A DNA stretch of 20,796 nucleotides, from positions 1 through 20,796 of the forward strand of contig JAZQJG010000026.1 in assembly GCA_045541535.1 (NCBI GenBank). The letters are read 5' to 3'. The stretch is from Firm-08 sp045541535. Lineage in GTDB: Bacteria; Bacillota; Clostridia; Oscillospirales; QAKW01. This document shows positions 7,779-15,686 of this stretch, one piece after another (the stretch's first letter is position 1; the number at the start of each line of letters is the position of its first letter). The notes below the pieces were generated by a model. The model saw nothing but the letters and a program-made list of their open reading frames with translations, ran no database searches and was not told the DNA's origin. Position numbers and translations under genes: made by a program.

Positions 7779-8663
7779 TTACAGCAAGGACTGCAGTTCT
7801 TTATGATCGGCCAGGACGGTGTGCAGACAGCCAAGGAAATGGGTCACCGCCTCATTCTCCCGCTCCGGGGCGGTGAGTACCGAAATTTCACGCCGTGGCA
7901 GCTCGAAAGAGGTGTTAAGCATATTCACTTTACGATCTTTAAACAAACCGTCGGCAACGCTGACGGGCAGAATGGCCCAATACGCCCCCTTGTTCATAAA
8001 CTGCTGTAGCTGTGCCATAATGGAAAGGGTGATCTGCGGCATTGCGTCAGAAAACGTTTCTTTATGCCACCGGGCAAAGGGACGGCTCCATTCCACGTAA
8101 GCCTCTTTATAAGGCGCCAGATCAGCGACGGTCACCGGCCCTTCCACGGCAATGTCCGTACCGCAAAGCAGCACCATCGGCTCGCTGAATACCGGGGTCT
8201 GCTGCAGGTCGGCTTTGGAACTTTTTCCCGAGGTGAAGGCCAGATCGGTCAATCCGCTACACAGGCTGCTTTCGGCGTTTTCCCGTTCCATATCCTGAAT
8301 TTCCAGACCGTATTGCGGGAACTGCTGCATAAAATATTCGTAAACCTCCGGCAAAAAGCAGGTGCCCAGCGAATTGATGGCCGACACCCGCAGCACGGTA
8401 GGCTGCACCTTGCACACCTGTTGCATCTCTTCCACAATTTCCTGATACTGTAAGGCCAGCTGATACAGTTTCTCCCCCGCCGGCGTAAGAGTCATTTCCC
8501 GACTGCCGTTTTTACGAAAAAACAGAGCGCCGCCCAATTCCTTTTCCAGGGTTTTCAGGCGAATGCTAAGGGAGGATTGGGTGATAAAAAGCTGTTGAGC
8601 CGCCTTGCTGATGGTCTTATGCCGACAGATGGCCAAAAAACATTCAATGGATGCTTGTGTCAT
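7779..8663 (-). CDS. LysR-family transcriptional regulator
   Basis: A 294-residue LTTR. The N-terminal winged HTH covers about residues 3-62 (ASIECFLAICRHKTISKAAQ, then ITQSSLSIRLKTLEKELG), followed by a linker helix and a periplasmic-binding-like effector domain. The start at 8663 is chosen because GGAGG stands 5 nt upstream; the in-frame ATG at 8693 has none and falls within the palindromic operator. It is transcribed divergently from ald, with overlapping -35 boxes and a perfect palindrome between them, so it very probably controls ald-capA and itself. The effector is unknown; alanine or a related amino acid would be a guess. No terminator is visible downstream. Confidence 0.9.
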   Translation of the reverse strand: MTQASIECFLAICRHKTISKAAQQLFITQSSLSIRLKTLEKELGGALFFRKNGSREMTLTPAGEKLYQLALQYQEIVEEMQQVCKVQPTVLRVSAINSLGTCFLPEVYEYFMQQFPQYGLEIQDMERENAESSLCSGLTDLAFTSGKSSKADLQQTPVFSEPMVLLCGTDIAVEGPVTVADLAPYKEAYVEWSRPFARWHKETFSDAMPQITLSIMAQLQQFMNKGAYWAILPVSVADGLFKDRKVNMLNTSFELPRREISVLTAPERENEAVTHFLGCLHTVLADHKELQSLL

Positions 8664-8673
8664 AGGTTCCTCC

Positions 8674-8699
8674 AAAATATTGAATCTATTCAATATTTT
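8674..8699. promoter_or_regulatory. LysR operator: perfect 12+12 palindrome
   Basis: AAAATATTGAAT, two bases CT, then ATTCAATATTTT. It contains the LTTR box form T-N11-A. Its centre lies about 65 bp before the predicted ald transcription start (about 8752), the usual LTTR recognition position, and it overlaps the lysR -10 and start region, which predicts autorepression. Confidence 0.85.
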
Positions 8700-8723
8700 A
8701 CCATATAAATATGAATTTTACAA
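8695..8723 (-). promoter_or_regulatory. lysR promoter
   Basis: On the minus strand TTGTAA (8723-8718), 17-bp spacer, TAAAAT (8700-8695). The -35 overlaps the ald -35 on the other strand, and the -10 lies in the palindrome. Confidence 0.6.
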
Positions 8724-8826
8724 TAGCTCTGCCACATAATATAATTAAAATTGATTTAAGTGCAAGGAGCTTGTATAACCATGATTTTTGGTGTTTTAAA
8801 GGATATTAAAGAGGGGGAAAACCGCG
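8715..8826 (+). repeat. Intact ald promoter and 5' end (copy B of the duplication)
   Basis: Source-like copy of the repeat at 7491-7596; here the promoter is consensus and the reading frame continues into full-length ald. Confidence 0.85.
8717..8745 (+). promoter_or_regulatory. ald promoter
   Basis: TTTACA (8717-8722), 17-bp spacer, perfect TATAAT (8740-8745). The leader then carries AAGGAG (8764-8769), 11 nt before the ATG. Confidence 0.8.
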
Positions 8827-9947
8827 TGATCTGCACCCCCGTGGAGGTAGCGAGCATTGTGGCGGCAGGCCACACTGTGCTGGTGCAAAGGGGCGCCGGT
8901 GTGGGAAGCGGCTTTAACGATAAGGCCTATGAAAAGGCGGGAGCCAAAATAGCAGATACCGCCGCCGAGCTGTGGGAGCACTGCGATTTTTTGGCCAAGG
9001 TAAAGGAAATTGAGGCCTCGGAATATAAATATCTGCGCAAGGGGCAGATGATCTATTGCTGTATTCATCCCGCCGGTCATCCCGAAGAGGTGCAGGCCAT
9101 TCTGGACAGCGGATGCATCGCCATCACCGCCGAGGACAGCCACCGTTACGGCTCCCCCAACTGCGAAGCCGCCGGCAAGCAGGGCGCCCTTTTCGGGCTG
9201 GAATCTATGCTGACCATCAACGGCGGCAAGGGCAAATTCGTGGGCGGCTTTGCCGGTGCGCCGGGAATGAACGTTCTCATTCTGGGCGGCGGCATCGTGG
9301 GACAGGGAGCCCTGTCCGTTTTGTATGGTCTGGGCGCTCATATAACGGTGATGGATATCAACTTGGGCGTGCTGAAAAAACTGGGAGATCAATATCAAAA
9401 CAAGATCAACACCATGTTCTGCACCAAGGAGACCATCACCTCTCTGCTTCCCCAAACGGATATGGTCATCAACTGTGTTAAATGGCCCAAACAGCGCAAG
9501 GATTTTCTCATTGATAAGGAAATGCTGAAGCTGATGGAGCCCGGTAGTGTGCTGGTGGACATCTCCAATGATGATCCCGGCGCCATTGAATCCAGCCACG
9601 AGACCCATCACGACAACCCCCGTTACGTAGTAAACGGTGTCGTCCACTATTGCGTCAGCAACATTCCCGGCGCCGTGGCCCATTCCACCACCGTGGCTCT
9701 GGCCGCCGAAACCTTGCCGATGCTGTTGAACATCCTGAACAACGGACTCAAAGAGGCCTGTGTGCGGGATGGCTTTATCCGTCGCAGTCTCACCGCCTTT
9801 GAGGGCTATCTCACCCATGAGGAGACCAGCGCCATTCAGGGTCGTCCCTGGATCCGTCCCGAGGACGTGCTGGGCATTGCCGACCGGTCCTTGGATCCCG
9901 CCCCTCCCGCCACCACCACCAGAAGCAACAATTTTATTATAAAATAA
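8781..9947 (+). CDS. ald: Alanine dehydrogenase
   Basis: A 388-residue NAD-dependent enzyme interconverting L-alanine with pyruvate and ammonia (EC 1.4.1.1). The N-terminus MIFGVLKDIKEGENRV and the later VNGVVHYCVSNIPGAVAHST match the Ald family closely. Catalytic-type residues sit at the expected numbers: R15, K75 (LAKVKEI) and H96 (CIHPAGH). GGGIVGQGALSVLYGLGA is the NAD-binding Rossmann motif. The ATG at 8781 is chosen rather than the in-frame GTG at 8760 because it restores the family N-terminus and follows AAGGAG. The C-terminus is somewhat longer than the usual roughly 370 residues and ends in a Pro/Thr-rich tail. It is co-transcribed with the CapA-like gene 12 bp downstream. Its 5' end is duplicated at 7491-7596. 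Confidence 0.9.
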   Translation: MIFGVLKDIKEGENRVICTPVEVASIVAAGHTVLVQRGAGVGSGFNDKAYEKAGAKIADTAAELWEHCDFLAKVKEIEASEYKYLRKGQMIYCCIHPAGHPEEVQAILDSGCIAITAEDSHRYGSPNCEAAGKQGALFGLESMLTINGGKGKFVGGFAGAPGMNVLILGGGIVGQGALSVLYGLGAHITVMDINLGVLKKLGDQYQNKINTMFCTKETITSLLPQTDMVINCVKWPKQRKDFLIDKEMLKLMEPGSVLVDISNDDPGAIESSHETHHDNPRYVVNGVVHYCVSNIPGAVAHSTTVALAAETLPMLLNILNNGLKEACVRDGFIRRSLTAFEGYLTHEETSAIQGRPWIRPEDVLGIADRSLDPAPPATTTRSNNFIIK

Positions 9948-9959
9948 AGGAAGAAAAGA

Positions 9960-11048
9960 ATGAAAGTATTATTGTTGGGGGATATCTGCCCCTCCAAGAT
10001 CACCTCGGCCCTTTTTGCGGCGGGGGACACGCAAACCCTGTTTACCGATACCCTTTCCCTTTTTGAGGGAAACGATATTAACTTTGTCAATTTGGAGTGC
10101 GCCATTACCGAAAGCACCCAACCCATCAAAAAGTTCGGCCCTCCCCTGCCCGCCCCGCTCAATACCGCTAAGGTATTAAAAGAAATCGGTGTTACCCACG
10201 CGGGACTGAGCAACAACCATTTCTTTGACTACGGTATCAAAGGCGCCACCGATTCACTGACCGCGCTGGACGCCGTGGGGATTGCTCACACCGGTTTTGG
10301 CAAGGATTATGAGGATTCCAGAAAAAATCTGATCGTGGAAAAAAACGGCGAGCGGGTATGCCTGATTGCCGTATGTGAGCACGAATACTCCTATGCCCTG
10401 GAGGATCGGATGGGCAGTCGCCCCTTTGATGAATTTGACACCATAGAGGATATCCGCAACGCCAAAGAAAGCTGTGATCGGGTGATCGTATTGTATCACG
10501 GCGGCAAGGAGCACAGCCGTTATCCCTCCCCCCGCCTGCGCAAGGTGTGTCGGGCCATGGCCAAAAACGGTGCCGATGTAATCCTCTGTCAGCACACCCA
10601 TTGCATCGGCTGTTATGAGGAATATAACGGCTGCCATATTCTGTACGGTCAGGGCAATTTCCATTTTGTCATTGAAAAGCCCGCCCATCCCGAAAGCTGG
10701 AACAATCTTTTATCTGTAAAGTATGACACCATTACAGGAGAAATGGAGTTTATTCCCATCGTAAATACCAAGCATGGCATCACGCTGGCCAAAGGGGAGG
10801 AAAGAAAACGGATTTTGGAAGAGTTTGCCACCCGTAACGGGGAGCTTGCAAACGGTCAATGGAAAGAGGGTTGGCACGCCTTTTGCCGGCAGATGCGCCC
10901 CACCTATCTGCGCGCCATTGCAAAGGCCTGCGCCCCCGACGCCACCCAAAAGGATTATGACCTATTCGGTCATTTTCTGGACTGTGAGGCCCATACCGAC
11001 GTCTGGCGGGAACTGTTTCCCTCCTACAATCTAACCAACGAAAAATAA
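9960..11048 (+). CDS. CapA family protein (PGA-capsule metallophosphatase fold)
   Basis: A 362-residue protein of the CapA/PgsA family, a calcineurin-like metallophosphatase fold linked to poly-gamma-glutamate capsule synthesis. Visible metal-site segments, in order: LLGDICPS near the start (D8), NFVNLECAIT, LSNNHFFDYG, LYHGGKEHSRYPS, CQHTHCIG and YGQGNFHF. No signal peptide or membrane anchor is present, unlike classical CapA, so it may be a cytoplasmic relative with a different substrate. A weak ribosome binding site AAGGAAG follows the ald stop codon, and a strong terminator follows the gene. Pairing with ald suggests amino-acid or cell-envelope metabolism, by context only. Confidence 0.82.
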   Translation: MKVLLLGDICPSKITSALFAAGDTQTLFTDTLSLFEGNDINFVNLECAITESTQPIKKFGPPLPAPLNTAKVLKEIGVTHAGLSNNHFFDYGIKGATDSLTALDAVGIAHTGFGKDYEDSRKNLIVEKNGERVCLIAVCEHEYSYALEDRMGSRPFDEFDTIEDIRNAKESCDRVIVLYHGGKEHSRYPSPRLRKVCRAMAKNGADVILCQHTHCIGCYEEYNGCHILYGQGNFHFVIEKPAHPESWNNLLSVKYDTITGEMEFIPIVNTKHGITLAKGEERKRILEEFATRNGELANGQWKEGWHAFCRQMRPTYLRAIAKACAPDATQKDYDLFGHFLDCEAHTDVWRELFPSYNLTNEK

Positions 11049-11053
11049 ATCCT

Positions 11054-11080
11054 AAAAAGCCGCCCTCGGGCGGCTTTTTT
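11054..11080 (+). terminator. Strong intrinsic terminator after ald-capA
   Basis: AAAAAGCCGCC (11054-11064), CTCG loop, GGCGGCTTTTT (11069-11079) with a further T. Confidence 0.95.
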
Positions 11081-11094
11081 ATTTTGAAAACCGA

Positions 11095-11122
11095 TTGATT
11101 TTTCAAAAAGATTTGCTATACT
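11095..11122 (+). promoter_or_regulatory. Promoter of ygjV-like/GNAT pair
   Basis: TTGATT (11095-11100), 16-bp spacer, TATACT (11117-11122) with a TG extended -10. AAGGAGTGA lies just before the ATG at 11155. Confidence 0.65.
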
Positions 11123-11154
11123 TAAAGCAAGAGAAAAGCAAGGAGTGAACGGGT

Positions 11155-11658
11155 ATGGAAATTGCGGGACACATTGTCGGCGCCGTGGCGATCGGTATGT
11201 TTTTTCTGTCCTATCAGGTATCGGAAAAGAAAAAATTGCTCATTGTGCAAACGCTGGCTACAGCCCTGATCTGCCTGCAATACGTGCTCATCGGCGCCTA
11301 TTCCGGCTTTGCCCTCAACGTGGTGTGTATCCTGCGCAACCTGCTGTTTTACCATCGGGACAAGAAGTTTTTGTCCGGTGTGTGGTTGCCCATAACGCTG
11401 GCGCTGATTATGGCAGGTATCAGCCTGTTTTCCTGGGACGGGTATCACTCCCTGCTTATCGTGGGCGGCCTGATGATCAACACCCTTTGTATGGGTCTGT
11501 GCAATCAGCAAAACCTGCGCAAGAGCGTGCTGATCACCTGCCCGATGGTATTTGCCTATAATCTGGTGGCCCATTCCTACAGCGGAATGATCTCGGAAAG
11601 CATCTCTTTCCTCTCCGCCGCCATCGGCATTATGCGCTACAGAAAAAAAGGAGAATAA
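11155..11658 (+). CDS. YgjV-family inner-membrane protein
   Basis: A 167-residue membrane protein with about five or six hydrophobic segments (near residues 3-20, 25-45, 48-62, 76-93, 96-112 and 120-150). It resembles the YgjV family, with the early ...FFLSYQVSEKKKLLIVQTLA pattern and ALNVVCILRNLLFYHRDKK. The biochemical role of the family is unknown to me. A GNAT gene starts 4 bp after its stop with AAAGGAG inside its 3' end, so the two are coupled. Confidence 0.75.
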   Translation: MEIAGHIVGAVAIGMFFLSYQVSEKKKLLIVQTLATALICLQYVLIGAYSGFALNVVCILRNLLFYHRDKKFLSGVWLPITLALIMAGISLFSWDGYHSLLIVGGLMINTLCMGLCNQQNLRKSVLITCPMVFAYNLVAHSYSGMISESISFLSAAIGIMRYRKKGE

Positions 11659-11662
11659 CGCT

Positions 11663-12193
11663 ATGGCACAACTGATTATGAGATGGAAAAGCGACGGCGC
11701 GGCGACAGAGGCCCCCGTGATGCCCGAGGGAATGACCCTGACCACCCTGCCCGAACTGGAGGACGGCGTACACCATTGGCTGGATATCGTCCGTTTTATG
11801 GAGCAGGAGGAGCAGCCCATTGGTGATCGGTCCTTTTACGACAAGGAGATGACCGCTCGTCCCGGATATGATGATAAAATGTGTTATTTCGTTCTGCTGG
11901 AGGGCGCGCCCGTGGCCACCATTACGGTGATCTGCGACTATACAGCCAAGGCGGGTTACATCCATATGGTGGCCTGCAAGCCCGCCTGTCGGGGCAAGGG
12001 CATCGGCCATCTTTTGAACAAGATCGCCGTATACGCTCTCAAAAAAGAGGGGATGGAAACCGCCCATCTTACCACCGACGATTGGCGTCTGGCGGCCATC
12101 AAAACCTATCTGAAGGCAGGCTTTGTCCCCGACACCGAAAGCAAGCCGGACTTTGCCGAGCGCTGGAAAAAAATAATGAAAGCCTTTGAATAA
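11663..12193 (+). CDS. GNAT-family N-acetyltransferase
   Basis: A 176-residue acetyl-CoA-dependent transferase. HMVACKPACRGKGIGHLLNKI carries the acetyl-CoA pyrophosphate-binding motif RxxGxG (R110-G115). The following AVYALKKEGMETAHLTTDDWR and IKTYLKAGFVPDTES are the usual motif A/B helices and the final strand. The N-terminal 30 residues are less typical. The substrate is unknown. It ends directly in a bidirectional terminator. Confidence 0.88.
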   Translation: MAQLIMRWKSDGAATEAPVMPEGMTLTTLPELEDGVHHWLDIVRFMEQEEQPIGDRSFYDKEMTARPGYDDKMCYFVLLEGAPVATITVICDYTAKAGYIHMVACKPACRGKGIGHLLNKIAVYALKKEGMETAHLTTDDWRLAAIKTYLKAGFVPDTESKPDFAERWKKIMKAFE

Positions 12194-12229
12194 AAAAATA
12201 CCGCAAGGAGCATCCTTGCGGTATTTTTT
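12193..12229. terminator. Bidirectional terminator between convergent GNAT and MBL genes
   Basis: AAAAAATACCGCAAGGA (12193-12209), GCA loop, TCCTTGCGGTATTTTTT (12213-12229): a perfect 17-bp arm pair with T-runs on both strands. It overlaps the stop codon regions of both flanking genes. Confidence 0.95.
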
Positions 12230-12950
12230 ATAAACTGATTTCCATTCCGTCGGTGGTGGGATAGAGAGGGACGTTTAGCGCCTCCCCCAAGGGACGGAAG
12301 TTTTGGGGGGAACGGCGGCCGATATACAAGCCGTAATGGTTGATATAGATTGCCTTGACGGCTCTGTCCCGCAGGGGCGCCTCGTAATTCATAATGGGAA
12401 AATGGGCGCATTCCAATACGGCGGCATCCAGATCGTCCACCGGCGGAAAATCAATGGCGGGATCCTTGAGATCTCCCGAAAAGAGCACTCTTTTTCCCTC
12501 CGCTTCTACCAAAAAGGCAAAGGAATGGGGGCAATGAAGGGTGGGAAAGGCCGTAACCCGAATCACGCCATCCTCATATACCACGCCCTCCCCGTAGGAA
12601 AGAATACGCTGTTCGGGGCGCAGGGCCACCGACAGCCCGGGAAAGACCTGCTCTTTATAGGCCTTGGCCAATCCCTCATCGGGCAGATAACAGGAAAAAT
12701 CCGCCGTTTTGTAAAACCATTGGGTGATGGTAAAAAACGGGATCAAACCGTTGATGTGATCGCTGTGCGGATGGGTGACGAAAATCGCCTTCACCTTTTC
12801 AAAGGGAATTCGTTTTTCAGTCAGCTCATAAGCAATATCACATCCCGCATCAATGATATAATAATTCTCCCCCACCGAAAGCAGGGTGGCAACACATTTT
12901 TTGTGTGCCTCGGGCACACCGTGACCGGTGCCTAAAAAAGTAATTTTCAC
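12228..12950 (-). CDS. MBL-fold metallo-hydrolase
   Basis: A 240-residue metallo-beta-lactamase-fold enzyme. THPHSDHINGL gives the HxHxDH metal motif at H60, H62, D64 and H65. GTGHGVPEAHKK and IIDAGCDIAYEL precede it as in RNase Z-like and phosphoryl-hydrolase members. LFSGDLKD supplies the bridging Asp and INHYG the last His. The start is GTG at 12950, preceded by AAGGAG and a consensus promoter. It is monocistronic and convergent with the GNAT gene. The substrate is not deducible. Confidence 0.85.
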   Translation of the reverse strand: MKITFLGTGHGVPEAHKKCVATLLSVGENYYIIDAGCDIAYELTEKRIPFEKVKAIFVTHPHSDHINGLIPFFTITQWFYKTADFSCYLPDEGLAKAYKEQVFPGLSVALRPEQRILSYGEGVVYEDGVIRVTAFPTLHCPHSFAFLVEAEGKRVLFSGDLKDPAIDFPPVDDLDAAVLECAHFPIMNYEAPLRDRAVKAIYINHYGLYIGRRSPQNFRPLGEALNVPLYPTTDGMEISL

Positions 12951-12973
12951 AGATGATCAGCTCCTTGTCTTTT

Positions 12974-13002
12974 ATTATACTCTTTCGGTTTTGACGGGTC
13001 AA
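12974..13002 (-). promoter_or_regulatory. MBL hydrolase promoter
   Basis: On the minus strand TTGACC (13002-12997), 17-bp spacer, perfect TATAAT (12979-12974). Confidence 0.8.
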
Positions 13003-13076
13003 GTATTTTTAAAACAACACAAAAGTTAAAAAAACGCATTTCCCGCCGACATTCAGAAGACGGCCCCACCGATTCC

Positions 13077-13125
13077 GTGAAAAACGCCAAGTAAACAATA
13101 GACCGGGAAAACCTTGCGTTTTCAC
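13077..13125. promoter_or_regulatory. Imperfect inverted repeat over the serine-hydrolase promoter
   Basis: GTGAAAAACGCCAAG (13077-13091) and CTTGCGTTTTCAC (13113-13125) are inverted copies differing by two single-base bulges. The right arm covers the -35 box of the next promoter, so a repressor site is possible. Confidence 0.4.
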
Positions 13126-13142
13126 AGCCTATTTTATATAAT
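13114..13142 (+). promoter_or_regulatory. Promoter of the serine hydrolase operon
   Basis: TTGCGT (13114-13119), 17-bp spacer, perfect TATAAT (13137-13142), followed by AAAGGAGATG and a GTG start at 13172. Confidence 0.75.
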
Positions 13143-13171
13143 GATAAAAAAGGTAAAGGAGATGAGCCGCC

Positions 13172-14179
13172 GTGCAACATTTGGAGCAATGTATTGATCA
13201 ATATCTTTCCAATGGGTATTTGCGCCATCTGGCCCTGAGAGTGGGACGGGGAGAAACGGTTATATACGAAACCTTTCGGGGTGCGGGCGTGGATCGTGAC
13301 ACCCTCTTTGATATGGCCTCGGTGACCAAAATTTTGGCCACCACCTCCTTGGCGCTGATCGCACTGGACCAACGTCTTATTTCATTGCATCAGCCGGTCA
13401 GCCACTTTTTCCCCTGCCCCGAGGACAAGGAGGCAATGAATGTTTATCATCTTCTCACCCATACCATGGGATTCGGCCATAAATCGCTGAATACGATGAA
13501 CGTCACCAAAGACAACGTGGCGGATACCATCTTAAAGATTCCCTGTGACGTGCCCATCGGCGAGGCCGTGTTGTACAGTTGTCCCGGCTTTATTTTGCTG
13601 GGCAAGATTTTGGAACAGGTATGGGATGCGCCGCTGGATCAGCTCTTTAAAGATCTGGTCTGCGCACCTCTGGGAATGAACGCCACCGGATTTTGCCCCA
13701 CGGAACGTCAGAACATTGTCAATGCCAACGGAGAGGAAAGCTTGCGGGGCACCGTCAACGATTATAACTGCCGTCATCTGGGCGGCGTGGCCGGCAATGC
13801 GGGAGTCTTTTCCAACCTCACCGATATGACCGCTTATGCAAAGGCTCTGTTACAGGGCTTTCCCCTTGTGTCCTCCGAAACCTTTGCTCTGGCCACCCAA
13901 AACCATACTCCCACCTTGGAGGCAGACCGAGCCCTGGGCTATCTCTACGTCACCCCTCGCTATGAGCAAACGGGCGGTCTTTTTCCCACCGGCAGTTTTG
14001 GCCATTGCGGACACACGGGGCAATCGGTATTTGTAAACAGAGAGAGCGGATTGTACGTTATCGTCCTGTCCGATGCCACCAAGTCCACTTATGAGACCTT
14101 CGGCCACTCCCATTATGAAACGGTAAAACAATTTCGTGCCGATCTGCACGCCGCCATCCGTCAGGATCTTAGAATATAG
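13172..14179 (+). CDS. Beta-lactamase-fold serine hydrolase (class C/esterase type)
   Basis: A 335-residue protein of the beta-lactamase/transpeptidase-like family (Pfam Beta-lactamase). The nucleophile motif SVTK is at S50-K53. The second motif is Y135-S-C in LYSCPGFILLG, where penicillin-binding relatives usually have YxN, and the third is GHTGQS, replacing KTG. This combination is typical of esterases and peptidases of the fold rather than resistance enzymes. No signal peptide is seen. It starts with GTG at 13172, 10 nt after GGAG; no in-frame ATG fits better. It is first in a three-gene operon with two phosphatase-like genes, 12 bp before the next start. Its natural substrate is unknown. 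Confidence 0.85.
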   Translation: MQHLEQCIDQYLSNGYLRHLALRVGRGETVIYETFRGAGVDRDTLFDMASVTKILATTSLALIALDQRLISLHQPVSHFFPCPEDKEAMNVYHLLTHTMGFGHKSLNTMNVTKDNVADTILKIPCDVPIGEAVLYSCPGFILLGKILEQVWDAPLDQLFKDLVCAPLGMNATGFCPTERQNIVNANGEESLRGTVNDYNCRHLGGVAGNAGVFSNLTDMTAYAKALLQGFPLVSSETFALATQNHTPTLEADRALGYLYVTPRYEQTGGLFPTGSFGHCGHTGQSVFVNRESGLYVIVLSDATKSTYETFGHSHYETVKQFRADLHAAIRQDLRI

Positions 14180-14191
14180 GAGGAAAACAAA

Positions 14192-14989
14192 ATGAATCGT
14201 TCACTTGACAGTATTTGCGCCACCCTTGCCTACGCTATGGGCATTGAGCCGCCGGCCTGCGCCGCCCCCAAAAACGAGGAGCTGGCCACCTATATTGACA
14301 AAGTATTTGAGGGAGAAAAGGCAGAGCGCATCGTAATGTACAATCCCGATGCCGTGGCCCGCTGGATCTATGAAAAATATCCTACCCTTTCCCAAAACCT
14401 GCGGGAGCGGGCAGATATTGAGATCCCTCTGAGAAGCGTCATGCCCTCTGTTACACCGGTCTGCTTCGGCACTATGTACACCGGCGCCCAGCCCGAAGTG
14501 CACGGTATTCAAAAATACGAAAAGCCCGTCATCACCATTGATACCCTCTTTGATGCCCTTCTGCGGGCGGGCAAAAAGGTGGCCCTGATCGCCTCCCGCC
14601 GTTGCAGTCTGGCCCATATTTATCTGGGTCGGGAGATGGACTATTTCACCGAGCACGACTCGGTGGACGAGATCAACGCCACCGCCGCCAAAATCCTCAC
14701 CGAGGACAAATACGATTTTATCGTCATTTACAACGGTAACTACGACGGCACTATGCACAAAAACGGACCCGAAAGTCTGATCGCCCTGTCAGAGTACCGC
14801 GCCAACTGCCACGCCTACGCCCAGTTTTACGAAATGCTCAAACACACCGACAAGAATACCCTTCTGGGCTTTGCCATGGATCACGGCTGTCACGAGATCG
14901 ACGGTGATTGCGGCTCCCACGGACTGGATATGGACGAGGATCTGCTGATCACCCATCTCTACAAAGGCATTAAAGGAGAGAAACAATGA
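14192..14989 (+). CDS. Alkaline-phosphatase-superfamily hydrolase (phosphodiesterase/pyrophosphatase type)
   Basis: A 265-residue, short member of the alkaline phosphatase superfamily. Likely active-site elements are D53 in YNPDAVARW, the nucleophile T88 in MPSVTPVCFGTM, the TGAQPEVHGI substrate loop, D230-H231 in MDHGCHE and H243 in GSHGLD. The ribosome binding site is AGGAGG, directly after the serine hydrolase stop. Its TGA overlaps the next ATG (ATGA at 14986-14989), so translation is coupled with the histidine phosphatase. No signal peptide is seen, so it is probably cytoplasmic. The substrate is unknown. Confidence 0.78.
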   Translation: MNRSLDSICATLAYAMGIEPPACAAPKNEELATYIDKVFEGEKAERIVMYNPDAVARWIYEKYPTLSQNLRERADIEIPLRSVMPSVTPVCFGTMYTGAQPEVHGIQKYEKPVITIDTLFDALLRAGKKVALIASRRCSLAHIYLGREMDYFTEHDSVDEINATAAKILTEDKYDFIVIYNGNYDGTMHKNGPESLIALSEYRANCHAYAQFYEMLKHTDKNTLLGFAMDHGCHEIDGDCGSHGLDMDEDLLITHLYKGIKGEKQ

Positions 14990-15585
14990 AAGTTTACGTC
15001 ATCCGTCACGGAGAGACGGTGAACAATCGGGAAAACCGCTGGAGCGGGTGCTACGACACCCCCCTCACCGAAAAGGGCTATGAGGATGCCCGCGCCGTAG
15101 GCGCTCGTTTGCAAGGCATCCCCTTTGACAAGGTGTATGCCAGCACCCTCAGCCGCGCCGTGGGCACCGCCCGCACCGCCCTGCCCGACTACGTACCGGA
15201 GCAAAACGCCCTGCTCAGAGAACTGGACGTGGGAAACATTGAAAACAAGCCCTCAAATATCATCACCCCCGAGGAACGGGAGCGCACCCGCACCGAGGGC
15301 TACACCGCCTACGGCGGTGAATCCCGAGAAGAGTTTTGGGCACGGGTGCGGGAGTTTATGGAACTGCTGGAACAGCGGGAGGATCAAAGGGTGGCCGTCT
15401 TTACCCACCTTGGCTGGCTGCTTGCCATGCTGAAAGAAGTACTGGGTGTCACCATCCCCGCCGGCCGCCTTTCCTGCGGTAACTGCGTCACCGCCATCTT
15501 TGAATATACCAAGGAGACCGGCTGGAAACTCCACAGTTGGCTTGCCCCCGACCAAGCCCCCGCCAAACCCAAAGACGTCCTATAA
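14986..15585 (+). CDS. Histidine phosphatase family protein (phosphoglycerate-mutase-like)
   Basis: A 199-residue phosphatase. VIRHGET places the catalytic R7-H8, GCYDTPLTEKGYEDA is the usual conserved follow-on, and VFTHLGWL supplies the second catalytic His at H141. The length fits cobC/gpmB-like small-molecule phosphatases rather than glycolytic mutase. It overlaps the preceding gene by 4 bp and ends the operon at a strong terminator. The substrate is unknown. Confidence 0.88.
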   Translation: MKVYVIRHGETVNNRENRWSGCYDTPLTEKGYEDARAVGARLQGIPFDKVYASTLSRAVGTARTALPDYVPEQNALLRELDVGNIENKPSNIITPEERERTRTEGYTAYGGESREEFWARVREFMELLEQREDQRVAVFTHLGWLLAMLKEVLGVTIPAGRLSCGNCVTAIFEYTKETGWKLHSWLAPDQAPAKPKDVL

Positions 15586-15618
15586 AAAATGACACTTTCT
15601 TCCGAAAGTGTCATTTTT
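15585..15618. terminator. Terminator ending the serine hydrolase operon
   Basis: AAAAATGACACTTTC (15585-15599), TTCC loop, GAAAGTGTCATTTTT (15604-15618), symmetrical with A- and T-runs. The right arm overlaps the end of the AbrB-like remnant coming from the other strand. Confidence 0.92.
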
Positions 15619-15676
15619 CATTTTCTACCACCCTACCCAGGTCATCTATTCTTCGAACTATTCCAGTAGCTTTCAT
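15611..15676 (-). pseudogene. Truncated 5' end of an AbrB/SpoVT-type gene (copy 1)
   Basis: The minus-strand ATG at 15676 opens MKATGIVRRIDDLGRVV, which is the invariant start of SpoVT/AbrB-type swapped-hairpin DNA-binding proteins; family members continue IPKEIRR. Here it breaks off into ENEK and a stop inside the operon terminator, so only about 17 family codons remain. A Shine-Dalgarno AAGGAG is placed 13-14 nt upstream inside a long hairpin. A second, differently truncated copy lies at 18026-18100. Confidence 0.75.
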
Positions 15677-15686
15677 AATATATAAT

